NCBI GenBank assembly: GCA_027559495.1
Contig: JAMXSV010000001.1
Span: forward strand, 372,001-436,000
Source: Aurifilum marmelostoma
Taxonomy: Eukaryota > Ascomycota > Sordariomycetes > Diaporthales > Cryphonectriaceae
Length of the DNA stretch: 64,000 nucleotides
Direction: 5' to 3'
In this document: positions 22,520-34,500 of the stretch, in pieces
Layout of the letters: each line of letters starts with the position of its first letter
Position numbering within the stretch: the first letter of the stretch is position 1
Position numbers and translations under genes: made by a program
Notes under the pieces: generated by a model
The model's database searches: none
Seen by the model: only the letters and a program-made list of their open reading frames with translations
Told to the model about the DNA's origin: nothing

Positions 22520-24067
22520 ATGTCTTCAGAAGACGGTCGGTCCGAACGGGCAGGCTCCATTGCCTCGTCCCACACCGAGGCAGGTGGCCATGAAGAGTAC
22601 AATGAGAAGTCGGCCGCTTATATCCGCGACGACGAGAGCCTCTCAAACCTCAAGTCTCCGGTCACCGCGTACCAGGACAGCACCCACGATGACGACATCC
22701 AGGAGGAGGACGACGAGCTGCTCGCCCACCCGTCCGAGAAGCCAGAGCCAGCAAAACCATCGGCAGCCTCGGGTGTGGTATGGATCGCCGTGAACACACT
22801 GGCCACTGTCGGCATTGTAAGTTTTCTGTCCCCGACCCGGAGGGCAACATTGGACTAGGAGGGAGGGAGGAACTGAGGGGGATTGGATCGTGCTGGCGCG
22901 AGTGTTGCGCGGGACCCCGGCTGACACCGCATCTCTCTACCTGTGTCTCTCTATAGGTCTTCACCAACAAGGCCATCTTCTCGGACCCGTCCCTGAAGCT
23001 CGCCCAGCTCACCTTTGCAGCGTTCCACTTCTGCATCACCTGGCTCACCCTCTACATCCTCTCGCGCCAGAGGTTCGGCTACTTTGAGCCCAGGAGGACG
23101 TCTATCCGCGCCATCTTCCCGCTCTCGGTGGCCATGTCGCTCAACGTCATCCTGCCCAACCTGTCGCTGGCCTTCTCCAGCGTCACCTTCTACCAGGTCG
23201 CCCGCATCCTCCTGACGCCCTGCGTGGCTCTCATGAACTTTGTCCTCTACAAGGCCACCCTCCCGCGCAACGCCCTCGCCGCGCTGGTCCCCGCCTGCCT
23301 CGGCGTCGGCATGGTCAGCTACTACGACAGCCTGCCCGCCGCCGACGCCAGCGTCAAGACCACCAGCGGCCTGGGCGTCATCTTTGCCTTCTCGGGCATC
23401 TTCGCCTCCTCCCTGTACACCGTCTGGATCGGCGCCTACCACCGCAAGCTGCAGATGAGCTCCATGCAGCTGCTGTTCAACCAGGCCCCCGTCTCGGCCT
23501 TTATGCTGCTCTACGTGATCCCCTTTGTCGACACATTTCCCGTGTGGAGCGAGGTCCCACTCAACCGATGGGTTATGATTATGATCGTGAGTCTTCTTGT
23601 TATTCCCCCCCCCCCCCCTCCCTTCTCTTTCATCTAGTCCCTGTGGAGAAAGGGGTGCTGGATTCCCTCAAGAAGTTCAAGTGTCGTATGTGGCAGACCG
23701 AGGTGACTGACTCGTTTGTGTGTGGAATTTTAGTCTGGTGGCTTCGCGGCGCTCATCAACATCTCCCAATTCTTCATCATCGCACAGACTGGTCCCGTGT
23801 CGAGCACCGTCGTCGGTCACGTCAAGACGTGCACCATCGTCGCCCTGGGGTGGATGACCTCGGGCCGGGCGATCGGGGACAAGTCCGTCCTGGGCGTCCT
23901 TGTTGCCATCGGGGGCATCATTGCGTAAGTGGATCTCGAGATCTCTGTGTTTTCGGGTCATCTTTTTTTGTTTTTACTTTCGGTCATGCTAACATGAATT
24001 CTTCTGCAGTTACTCGATAGTCATGCTGAAAGAGAACCAGAAGAAGGCGGGCCAGGGCGTCAAATGA
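22520..24067 (+). CDS. TPT/SLC35-type nucleotide-sugar or sugar-phosphate transporter
   Basis: Four exons, 22520-22816, 22957-23586, 23734-23924 and 24010-24067, encode 391 residues; all junctions keep phase. The first 80 or so residues are an acidic, Ser-rich cytosolic tail (MSSEDGRSERAGS). The rest consists of about ten hydrophobic segments typical of the triose-phosphate transporter family (TPT, formerly DUF250): GVVWIAVNTLATVGIVFTNK at the first helix, FAAFHF, SLAFSSVTFYQVARIL with the conserved Lys-rich loops, and SSTVVGHVKTCTIV near the end. The C-terminus is NQKKAGQGVK. Relatives sit in Golgi or ER membranes and exchange nucleotide sugars or sugar phosphates; the substrate cannot be read from sequence. 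A role in exporting the product of the dehydratase 6 kb away is speculation. Confidence 0.88.
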
Positions 24068-25370
24068 GTAGAGTACCTTGATGCCGCCGAGGCGCCTCTA
24101 TTGTTTTTTTCCCCCTTCCTCTATTAATTATTCTTTAAAGAAAAAAACATATATCCATATATCAACATATATAGCGCAATGAATCATGATCTATTCCATC
24201 CATCTCGACCACTCGTTCTGTCACATGTGCTCTTCATTACACTGTTGTTAAGACCATTTCCATCAGTTCTGTCATATTACAGGCCAGGCAAAAGAAACAC
24301 AGACTCCTGACTTCCATACTGTGTCCTCTTTGTTTGCTTCTCTCTCCCTCTCCCTCTCTCACATGTCTTCCTCCTCCCTTGCTGGTCGAGTACGCACTCA
24401 CTCTACGCTATGGCCCCCATTGCCGTATACGCCAAAGCCACTATGACTAGTGAGTTCTCCATCCCTGCATGGCGTGCAGTTCCAGAAAGGGGACCCCATC
24501 GGACCTTACTTAGCTGCTTAGGCAGTAGCGATAGCGTCTAGCTTTGGGCGGCCCCGACTTATTATTTTAGCATGTCCTCCCTCCCCCGTATAGCCTCTAC
24601 GCCGGCCGCCAAGAGACCCTCTCAGCTGAAGTACTACTATGTTAGGATACCCACCCAACCCATAGACACAGGGCTGGCCTAGGCGGCCGACCCGAGATGT
24701 GCTCTTTTTCCCTTTTTTCCTTGGGGAGAGGGGGGGGGAGGGACCTAGAACTCTCTTCCAGGCAGCCACAGCGGGACTATGAACGCCACACCACGTGAGG
24801 CATGGTTCCTCATTAGCTGGGGAGGGGGAAAGTAAAATATGTGCTTATGTATACATACAGATATGTGAAAGAGAGAAGGGTGGAGGAGAACAAACAAAGC
24901 GAGGGGGGGGGGGGTTTCCCAGAACATGGGAAACCACTAAAATAATCAATGGATGGGCTTAACCAAATCATCCCCCCCCCCCTTTTCCTCCCATCTTCTT
25001 CCGTCCTTCCCTTTCGCCAAGGACACGGCACGGCACATCAAGAATAGACATGCAGGGCGGACAAGAGACAGGTCGGCAACTAAGTAACCCACCTCAAACC
25101 CTTTTTAGTCCAACAAAGAACCCCGCTGCTGGTGCTGGTGCTGCTGGTGCTGGCCGAATGCAGAAGGGAGCTGTTGTTTTTTCCATGTCCGTTTCGGGAC
25201 AAGAGGAGGGCCAAGATGGACCGAATTACCGAACGCGTTTCTAAAAAAGACGTGGTTTGAGAACTGGTTCTGCTGTGTTTGGTTGGGGTCCAACGGGTGG
25301 GTGCATGGATATCTTGGGCTAGGAGGATGGATGAAGAGGTGTTGGCTGGGTACGAATGTACACACGACTC

Positions 25371-25396
25371 TTTTTTTTTTTTTTTTTTTTTTTTTT
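25371..25396. repeat. Poly(T) tract of 26 nt
   Basis: This is an uninterrupted T run on the plus strand, the longest homopolymer in the window. No target-site duplication or retroelement body was seen beside it. Confidence 0.9.
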
Positions 25397-25563
25397 ATCA
25401 ATTGGGTATCTGGATGAAATTTGGAGAAAAAGACGGTGTCCTCGCCCTGTAAACTCCGAACCTGATCCATCCTTGGTCTTCTGCTGACGTGGGATGTAGG
25501 CATAGATATGTACAGTACAGTATTGGCTGGTTGAAATCCCACACGAGCACCTCTCCATGACAT

Positions 25564-25565
<2 letters not shown>

Positions 25566-25598
<33 letters not shown>
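25566..25598 (-). repeat. (CTG)11 in the RPF1 3' UTR
   Basis: Eleven CAG units on the plus strand, read as CTG in the RPF1 transcript, begin four bases after its stop codon. Confidence 0.9.
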
Positions 25599-25599
<1 letters not shown>

Positions 25600-25602
25600 C
25601 CA

Positions 25603-27019
25603 CTACAGGTTGAACCGTGTCCGCGACTTCTCCATCTTGGCCTTCCATTCCCACGACAGGGCGTCCTCGCCTTCGCTGCCTGCCCGGCCGATGCCCTTGT
25701 CTACACGGCGGAGTTTGAGTGTGCATCGTGGCTATATATCATCAGGTTCAGTCAAGTGATGAATTCAAAGGAAGTGATTTGGGGGAGAGGGAGGGGCGTC
25801 CGATGAGATAGTGTCCACCCTTATCAAGAAAGCAGTATAAACTTACACCAAGCTCTTGAAGACCAACCCTGATGCCCTGGACTCCTTTCAGCTCTTTACC
25901 GTCCGCAGCCTGAACGCTCTTTTCTGTCTCTCTCTTGTCGCGAAAGATGTATCTGTGACGCCGGAGGAAGATATAGTCGCCTGATAACAGGTTTGGGATC
26001 AGCAATCATGCTACAATATACTATTGACGGGGGGTGAACATACGCTGGTTGTGCAGTGTCACCACCTGCCTCGCCTGGATATCCGGCTGTGGAGGAAACA
26101 GCGTCTGGAAGCTCTTGGCCGCGAGCAGGCCGAGGCTGCTCTTGAAGTTGTTGAGGAGCAGCTCCGGGTAGAACTCGTCCTGCGCGTTGCCGTGGCCGGG
26201 CAGTTTGGCAGCCGGTATCCAGTTGTTGACCGAGTACGTCAGGGTCGGGCCGTGGGGCAGGTGGACGACGGTGAGCCTGTTGGGCTTCTTCTGGTCCTCG
26301 TTGAGCACCAACACGGTAGTGTATTCCCGGTTCAGGGCGAAGCGGCATATCTCCCTGACGCTGTACTTGTGCCCGTAGCGGTGCGCCGACCTTCGTATGT
26401 ACTCGGAGTTGGGGAAGAGCGACATGAGGATCTCGGCCTCCTTGTGTAGGGTCGAGTTGATGGATGTTGTGATCAGGACCTTGGGGACCTTGGGGGGCTC
26501 GTCGTTGAACAGGCTCGGGAACTTGGTAGAGAGCACGGCGGGAGTCATGTCGAAGTTGGTGCTCGTCGTGGAGGGGGCGACACTCGGCTGTCGCTGTGAT
26601 CGCTTCGCGCGCATCTTGTCCATGCGCTTCTCGGCGGCCTCCTCGTCGTCGTCGTCGTCATCAGACCCCAGCATGCTGTCCGCATCGTCTTCCTCCTCGT
26701 CGTCCTGCTCCCCGTCCATCTCGGCGGCGGCGGCGGCCTGCGCCTCCTCTTCCTCTTCTAGCTTCCGCCTCTTGACCGCCACGACATCGGCGCTGGTGTA
26801 AAGACTGTCCTCGTCGCCGTCGTCCCAGACTCGCTTCTGGTCGAGAGTCTTGGTCTGGTTGCGCGAGAGGCGTTCCTTCTTGAGCTCCGGGTCCCGGGCC
26901 TCCTCCTTTCTCCGCCGCATGCGCTCCTCGCGCCTTGCCTTGCCGGATGTCCTCTTGTTCTGTACATGGAGCTCCTGGCGCCGCAGCTTGTTGCCGGGTA
27001 TCTTGTTGGTAGACGGCAT
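25603..27019 (-). CDS. RPF1: Rpf1, Brix-domain ribosome production factor 1
   Basis: Three exons, 27019-26044, 25980-25847 and 25731-25603, encode 412 residues. The start MPSTNKIPGNK fits the family; the frame is open further upstream only as leader. A basic N-terminus (NKLRRQELHVQNKR) is followed by an acidic stretch with Glu/Asp runs. The Brix domain begins at KVLITTSINST, with LMSLFPNSEYIRR, HKYSVREICRFA and HGPTLTYSVNNW. It ends in the second and third exons (RDYIFLRRHRYIF, then CTLKLRRVDKGIG and WEWKAKMEKSRTRFNL). In yeast, Rpf1 is a nucleolar factor needed for 27S pre-rRNA processing and 60S assembly. Intron donors are GTATGT and GTAAGT. It shares a 493-bp divergent promoter with GRS1. 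Confidence 0.95.
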
Positions 27020-27512
27020 CTTTTCCTGCCCCTTCCCACAGAGAAAAAAAAAAAAAAAAGGAGTGTATATGTGTGATAGTGTGAGAGGGGTCGAGGAATG
27101 ATTGTGTGGTTGTACTCTTGGGAAGAAGGTACAGTTGGAAAACTGGTTAGCATGTGAGAAGTTCGAAATTTTGGCGGGTCCGGATTGTTTTATCAAGATA
27201 AGTAAGTACTGGACCGTATCTTTTTTGCCTGCCGGGGCGGGCCTGTGGGTGCTGGTGCTGCCCCTCACTAAAGACAGAGCACTGCGGGGGAGAGAAAGCA
27301 CAGCAGGGCAAGGCCCTGTCTGTTCCTGAAATTTGACGATCACTCTGAATTCTGAGTCAACCACAGCCTTCCGACCTTCTTCCACCTTTTAAGAGCCCTC
27401 AACACCACCACCACCGCCACCACCCACTCCTCACCTTTTTCTTTGGTCTCTTCCTCCCTCGTCAGCCACGACGTATGACTCATAGATTCTCTACCATCAA
27501 ACGTATCAATTA
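27020..27512. promoter_or_regulatory. Bidirectional promoter RPF1 / GRS1
   Basis: The two start codons face away from each other across 493 bp. Two AAATTT-centred words, CGAAATTTTGG near 27163 and TGAAATTTGA near 27327, weakly resemble the yeast rRNA-processing element; I saw no clear PAC or TATA box. The minus-side leader has an A16 run ending near 27059. Confidence 0.5.
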
Positions 27513-29746
27513 ATGAGAGCACTAAGGATATCCGCTTCTTTCAGACCACTTATTGGTGCGCATCCTATTCTCAAGACCGCAGCGTTCAAGACAAGCTCAA
27601 CTCGATCCTTCTCCTGGTTCCAACCCCCACTACCATTACGCAGAGCGGACGAACCCAAGCAGCCCAATATGGCAACCTTGACCACCCGCACCGGTCAGAC
27701 CTTGGATCGCCAGGGCATGGAGTCCATGCTGCGCCGGCGCATGTTCTACACCCCGGCCTTCGAGATCTACGGCGGTGTTGCTGGTCTCTACGACTACGGC
27801 CCTCCTGGCTGCGCTCTCCAGGCCAACCTGATCGAGACATGGCGCAAACATTTTGTTCTCGAGGAGGACATGCTCGAGGTCGACTGCAGTGTCGTGACCC
27901 CCCACGATGTTTTCAAGACCAGCGGCCACGTCGACAAGTTTGCCGACTGGATGTGCAAGGACCCAAAGAACGGTGAAAATCTGAGGGCTGATCACCTCGT
28001 CGAGGCCGTCCTCGAGGCAAGGCTGGAGGGCAACAAGAAGGCGCGTGGCGAGGACGTCAAGGACAAGGAGGCAGACCCCAAGAAGAAGAAGAAGAAGGTC
28101 TCTGCCGAGGTCAAGAAGTTGAGCGACGCAGTGGTCAAGGAGTACGAGGAGGTCCTCGCCCAGATCGACAACTACGATGGCGAGGCCCTCGGCGAGCTGA
28201 TCAAGAAGTACGACATCAGAAACCCTACCACTGATGCTGTGCCCTCCCCCTCCCAGGCCGTTCAACCTCATGTTCCAGACCACGATCGGCCCCTCTGGCA
28301 AAGAACATGGCTACCTCCGACCCGAGACGGCCCAGGGTCAGTTCCTCAACTTTGCCAAGCTGCTCGACTTCAACATGCAGAACATGCCCTTTGCCAGCGC
28401 CTCTATCGGCAAGTCCTACCGAAACGAGATCTCCCCCCGTGCTGGTCTGCTCCGTGTCCGCGAGTTCCTGATGGCAGAAATTGAGCACTTTGTGGATCCC
28501 GAGGGCGGAAAGAAGCACCCTCGGTTCACAGAGGTTGAGAACCTCGAGCTGACCCTGCTGGACAAGCACACCCAGCTGTCGGGCCAGACCACGACGCGCA
28601 AGATGACCATCGGCCAGGCGGTCAAGGAAAAGGTCGTGGACAACGAGACCCTGGGCTACTTCATTGCTCGGATCCACCTGTACCTGGAGAGAGTCGGTGC
28701 GGATATGAGCAAGGTCCGTTTCCGGCAGCACATGGCCAACGAGATGGCCCACTACGCCTGTGACTGCTGGGACGCCGAGATGCTGACCTCGTACGGCTGG
28801 ATCGAGTGCGTCGGCTGTGCTGACCGCTCCGCCTACGACCTGACGGTCCACCAGAAGAAGACCGGTGCACCCTTGGTCGTGCGCCAGGTCCTGGCCACGC
28901 CCATTGTCGAGCAGCTGTGGGTGGCGGACATCGACCGGAAGAAGTTCGGCCCACACTTCAAGAAAGACGGCAGGCTGGTTGGCGAGGCCATAGAAGCTCT
29001 CGAGCAGCCGCAGCTTGAGAAGTTCGCCAAGGATCTCGAGGCCCAGGGCAGCTTCACCATCAACGTCCCTGGCATCGCAGATGGCAGTGCCACTGTCGGC
29101 AAGGACCTCATCAAGATCGAGTACAAGAGCATAACAAAACACAGCAGGGAGTACACTCCCAACGTCATCGAGCCATCGTTCGGTATCGGCCGTATCCTGT
29201 ACTCGTTGATTGAGCACAGCTACTGGACCCGCGGTAACGAGGGCGGCGATGAAACTCGCGGTGTAAGCATAACAACCCCAACAAACCCCCCCCCCCCCTC
29301 TCTCTTCTTTCTCTTCCTCACCCGACAGGATTCTAATTCCACACCAACAGGTTCTCTCCTTCCCTCCAGCAATGGCCCCGACCAAGGTCCTCATCGTCCC
29401 TCTCTCCAAGAACGAAGAGTTCTCGCCCATCGCGCGCAAGATGGGCCACAAGCTCCGCCAGATGGGCATCTCCAGCCGTGTAGACGACTCTGGCGCCAGC
29501 ATCGGCAAGAGGTACAGCCGGAACGACGAGCTGGGCACGGCCTTTGGCATCACGATCGATTTCCAGACCGTCAAGGATGGCTCCGTCACCCTGCGGGAGC
29601 GCGACTCGACCAGACAGGTGCGGGCGGATGAGTCTCGCATCCTGGAGGCGGTGCAGAGCATGGTCAACGGCAGCAAGGCGTGGAAGGACGTCGAGGGCGA
29701 GCTTCCCAAGTTTGAGGCCCAGGAGCTGGAGATCAGAGAAGCCTAG
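27513..29746 (+). CDS. GRS1: Glycyl-tRNA synthetase, mitochondrial and cytosolic forms (frame break)
   Basis: Exons 27513-29262 and 29351-29746 encode about 714 residues after correcting one base. The class II core is plain: FEIYGGVAGLYDYGPPGC, RPETAQGQFLNF, motif 2 YRNEISPRAGLLRVREF, motif 3 EPSFGIGRILYSLIEHSYW, and the anticodon-binding domain APTKVLIVPLSKNEEFSP in exon 2. The first 52 residues are Arg/Ser-rich with few acidic residues, like a mitochondrial presequence. A second ATG at 27669 (MATLTTRTGQ) would give the cytosolic enzyme. A Lys-rich insert (KKKKKK) lies near residue 193. At the C-rich tract 28242-28254 the frame shifts by one extra base, between IKKYDIRNPTTDA and RPFNLMFQTTIGPSG. 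The gene is essential in other fungi, so an error in the sequence is more likely than a dead gene. Confidence 0.95.
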
Positions 29747-30999
29747 GTAGTGATGTGAAGACATCAGGTAGAAAGAGGGAAAAAAAGACAAGGCATCAAG
29801 CCACAGAAAAGCTAATCGAGAGAGGAAATATGTCACTTGGCGGAAGAGCCAATTTAGATTTTTTATTTTTTTTTTCCCACCCCCCACATATCAGGTAGCA
29901 CCTCGTCGTCCATTGCAGTGAGTAATTAGCCTCGTAGATGTGGACGGATTCATTTTGCTACAATGGGGAAAATAAATATTCTGTCCTCGGCTCTGATATC
30001 TGACAGTCTAGAGAGAAGACAGCACGACATGACATGTGACCTGTGGCCCGTTCCTCGGCGTGCTATTTATTCCACTCTGTATCCTCAACATCTTCCTGTA
30101 GCATCCATTCCTTTTTAACATGATTTCCTCGGCCCCACATTTAGATATCATGACTTGACGCATACACAACTTCATCATGGACGAACGACTGATGTCCAAG
30201 GTGAGAGCATCTTGTTCAAAGATATGCTGGCTCCGTTGTACACACAAGGCACTCATCCAACCAGCTGCTATTATTAGCAGTCTTCACATTTACGAGCCGA
30301 AAGAAGTAAAAGCAAGAGGCGATACTGATAGTAGTACTATTGATCAGACGTGCATGGACGAGGTGAAAGACACAGTGTTGCGAGAGTGCCCCCGAACAAG
30401 CACCAAGTTGGTTGACTAGCAAAAAGGAAAAATAAAAAAACACACACAACAAGAATGGAGATAAACGGTAATCTCTACAAGAAAAGAAGTGTTGCGAAAA
30501 AGCAGAACAAGAAGAAGAAAAAAACATCTCTGACGTTCCCGTTGTTTGTTTTTGTCATCACCCCATTCGCGCCATGGGGTGGGTTGGCCCTTCGGTCGTC
30601 CAGCGGTTGGGTCATGCAATCGTCCTCATGATCAAATTCTTTCTTTCTTTTTTTGTTTCCCTTCAATACAATACGCCGTCGTGTTTCTCTTTCGATCTCA
30701 TCTGTTTCCGTCTGGAGCCCGGCATACATGATGCCCTATATATCAATCGTGGTGTGTTCCGACAAATAAGAAGAGCAATGAGCCCCGCTGAATGCTGCTG
30801 CTGTATGCAAAACGACCGTGGCGGCGAGGCCCCCATCATGTGTATACAGAGTCTGTCAAATGACTGCCGAGGACGATTCATGAATGCATCGTCGTATCGC
30901 TTCCGCCAATCCAAACATATTCGCGTCCTCCAACAACACATTGCAAACAAGAAAAAGAAAAGAAGAATAACAAAACAATAGACCGGACTACCAGTACAA
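29747..30999. other. Convergent intergenic region GRS1 / PUF gene
   Basis: Presumed 3' UTRs, relatively AT-rich, with T- and A-runs. No gene recognised. Confidence 0.55.
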
Positions 31000-31540
31000 C
31001 TAGTACGGCCTTGGGCTTGCCGAATTGTTGCGACCACCATTCCGACCAACACGACCTCCGCGGCGCCCAGATGAGCCACCATTCATACCACCCTCAGCCA
31101 TGTTGTACCCAGGAGGGGGCATTCCGTAACCGAAGCCACCCATACCCATGGGCATCGGCATGGGGTAGGCCGGTGCGGCATAAGGGCTCTGGTTTCCAGC
31201 TGGCGGGATCGAGCTGCTGCGGTATTGATCCATCGGCAAGCTCGCATTCGGGAAGGGCATTCCAGCCTGCATGGGATAGTAGCCATTCATTGGTGGCGTG
31301 CCTCGCAACATGTTCTGTTGTTGATACGGCATGCTCATCGGTGGCATCCCGCCCTGCGCAAAGCCAGCGAACTGCTGCTGAGCAGCCGGGTCGGCACTGT
31401 CACTGCGGGGGACGGAGAGGCTGGCATCGAAACCGCCGGGACTGATGCCAGTCCCAGCTGCGTTGAGCGGGTTATAGAATGCACCACCGTTAGCAGCTGC
31501 ATTGTACTGAGCTGCTGCAGCCTGCTGTGCTTGTTGTTGT

Positions 31541-31573
<33 letters not shown>

Positions 31574-34500
31574 GCTTGCTGCTGCTCTCTCTGCTGCTGC
31601 TGCTGCTGCTGATGGTTGTTGTTGCCGCCCCTCTGAGCAGACCTGCTCCGCTCGTTATGGCCATCATTCCGCGACCCGCCAGTGTTGCCGCTGCGAGTCG
31701 ACAGACCGACCTCATCCATAAGCCGCTTGTATCCCTTGTCGGATTGGGCCTTGATGCGGAGCAGGACAGTCTTGACATTCTCAATCACCTGAGAACGGAC
31801 AGTCTCGTCAAAAAAGGGCGTAGTGATGACCTTGAAGATCAAGGTTGCTCCACACTGGGAGTCTCGCAGGATAGACTCGAGAGTCTGCTCGTTCTTGCTG
31901 AAGAACATGGCCTGCACAATCTTGTCCCGAGCCTCGGGCTCCGTCTTCTGGTTGATCACCTTCAGGACGGTCAGGTATGCGACCTTCTGGGTGCACAGCG
32001 TCACGAGGCAAGGCACCAGCCGCGGCGCCAGGACAGTTCGCCGCTGCGGGAACGTGCACGTATCCAGGAACCACGTCAGGAGCAGAGCCGCGTTGTGGTT
32101 AGTGGCCAGCTGCACACTGTGGAGTGCAATGGCCGCAGCCAGCAGTCGCTGCTGGTCCTTGGTAGCATGGTGGCTTTCCAGACAGGCACGCATGCCGCGA
32201 GAGCCAAAGCGGCCCTGGGCGATCTGCCACATCTCGCTCATCATGGTCTCGAAGATGAAGTCGGTGTACGGGGCGCCGAACTTGAGGCAGCCCTGCAGGA
32301 CGTAATTGCCATACTGGTCCAAGAACAGCGGAACCGTGTATGGCCGGAGGTGGCTCGTGATCACCTTCATCTGGCTGTCCGTCTTGCAGACGCTGATGAT
32401 CTTCTGGGCAGCCCAGGTGCCGTTCTTGTGGACTCCTATCTCGGCAAGGTGCGGCGCGATCTTCTCCAGCATCACATCCCTGGTGGGGTCGGAGCACTGC
32501 TCAAACAGCTTCTGCACCACCGTGTTGCCCAGGTAGTCCGAGGACAACTCGGCAATCTCAGGCAGCATGTCGTGGGCAATGTTCTCGATCTCGGCCTGGG
32601 GCAAGCTCTGGTTGTCGATTCTCTTGCGGATGTCGCGAAGCCTAGGGGCATCATACATTCTGGTGGCGGTGGGCTCGCCGATGGGGGGATCTCGTCGACC
32701 AGAGCACTGTACGTGATGGCATCCTGAAGGTTCTTGCTGATACGGACGACATCATCCTCGGTCGCACCAAACTGCTTGACGATCTCAAGAATGTCTCCTG
32801 TCATGTCCGCCAGGGGCGGGACAGAGGGCGTGACCATGCCAGAAGCTGCGTCAGCCTCGCCGATGGCAGCCGTGGCCGGAACCTGAGATCCGTTTTGTCC
32901 CTGGGTGAAGGGGACCGGGCTGGGAGATGGCTGTGTACCATCGTGGCCCGGCGTTGGGGATGCCGAGGGTGGCTTTGCGAAGTTGATCCGCACAGGCCCG
33001 GCGCCAGGGAAGATCTCTTTCCCGTTCAGCTCACTCTTGGCGCTGATGGCGCTCTCGATCCTCTCAAAATTCACAAAGCCGCAGTTCTTATGTGTCAAGA
33101 CTCTGGTGAAGTGGATTGGGCCGTAGCGTTTGAACATCTCGTTCAGCGTGGTCGTGGTGGTCGAAGTCGGGATGCTGCCGAGCCAGAGTGCGCTTGTGGG
33201 CCCGAGTTCTGGCTCATCAGCATTCAACAGGCCGTTGTTCCGGCTGTTCGACCGCCCGAGGTTCATAGCAGCAACAGCTGGGGCCAGATCATCGACGACT
33301 GATCGGTCCTCCACAGAGGCGAGGTCTGCAGCCGTGATCGAGTTGTCCAGGCGCGAAGGCGTCGGGTAGTAGTTGGTGCGCATGAGCCGGGAAGCCGGAC
33401 TGTCCAGCACAGTCCCGACAGTCCTGGCACGAGGCCGGCCGATCGCAGCCTGGCTGTGGAGAGCCTGGACAGCGGCGTTGTGCTCGTCGATGGCCGCCTG
33501 GGTCGCGGCGAGCTGATGCTGGATGAACTCATACTGGCTCTGGATGCTCTCCTGCTCGTAGCCCACATCGTTCTCGTTCTCGTACTCGTCGTCCTGATAC
33601 TTGTCTTTGTGGTTGACCGAGTACGACCTGAAGCGGCTGGACTGCGCATAGTCTGGCATGCGGTAACGCGCTTCCATCTGCAGCGGCTGGGGTTGTGGCT
33701 GCGGCTGTGGGGTACCCACAAGACCAAGATAATCAAGAGTCCTCGCCGGAACGTCGTTCTCAGCGCCACCTTCCCTGGAGAGCTGCGATTGTGTTGGTGA
33801 GCTCGGCCCGTTGCTCGAGACGCTGGCAATGCTCGCCAGCGTCGAGCCGCGCTCGCGGCCGACAGTGTTCCAGCTGCTGCTGAAGATGTTGGGGCCGAAC
33901 GGTGAGCTCGTGCCCGGCACGTGCGAGGGGAAGGGGCTCCTTTGGGGCAGAGACCCAGCACGAAGGCGCGAGAGCAGGGCCGAGGGGTTGTTGGATGTCT
34001 CAGAAGGCTCGAGACCAGGCGAAGGCGACTTGAACGGGCTGTGTGAAGGAGATGGCCTGGAGGTCTTGAAGGCCAGAGAGGGGAGGCTCAGCAGACCATT
34101 GCTCGACGGACCACCGGTCGTCAGACGAGACGGGAGCGTGCCTGCCCGAGCTCGGCGCGTCGACGGCAGGGTGTCTTGGCCTGCGAGCTGAGGGAACTCG
34201 GGAAAGCCATCCGTGGGCGACTCTGGGATGTTCTCGCGGAGAGGGGTAGAGTTCCCGCTGGTAGGCGGCCCGCCCCAGGGGTTTACAGGCAAGCTGGCCA
34301 CTCCCTCCTGTGCTTGGATCTCTCTGGCCCTGCGGCGTGGTGTTGTCAGCTTAGCTTCCAGGAGGCTCGTCAGGAGAGGAGAAGAGCTCAAGAGCTCTGG
34401 GCCCGGGACAAGGACGACGGGCTGATCGACTACATACCTCTTGCTCGGGAGAAACCTAGCACTGCCCGGGGCAGCAAGGGGGGTCATGAGACGGAGACCC

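Larger units (their letters stand above)
24068..25602. other. Convergent intergenic region transporter / RPF1
   Basis: Presumed 3' UTRs. It holds long homopolymers (G10 near 24905, C10 near 24973, T26 at 25371-25396) and no convincing gene. Confidence 0.55.

Noticed and set aside
25371..25396. T26 as a retroelement poly(A) tail
   Set aside because: No element body, ORF or target-site duplication beside it.
28225..29709. 494-codon minus-strand frame opposite GRS1
   Set aside because: Shadow of a GC-rich coding exon; the plus strand has unmistakable synthetase motifs.
30580..30640. tRNA-like start (GGTCGTCCAGCGGTTGGGTC)
   Set aside because: No acceptor pairing or T-arm consensus (GGTTCGANTCC) within 90 nt.
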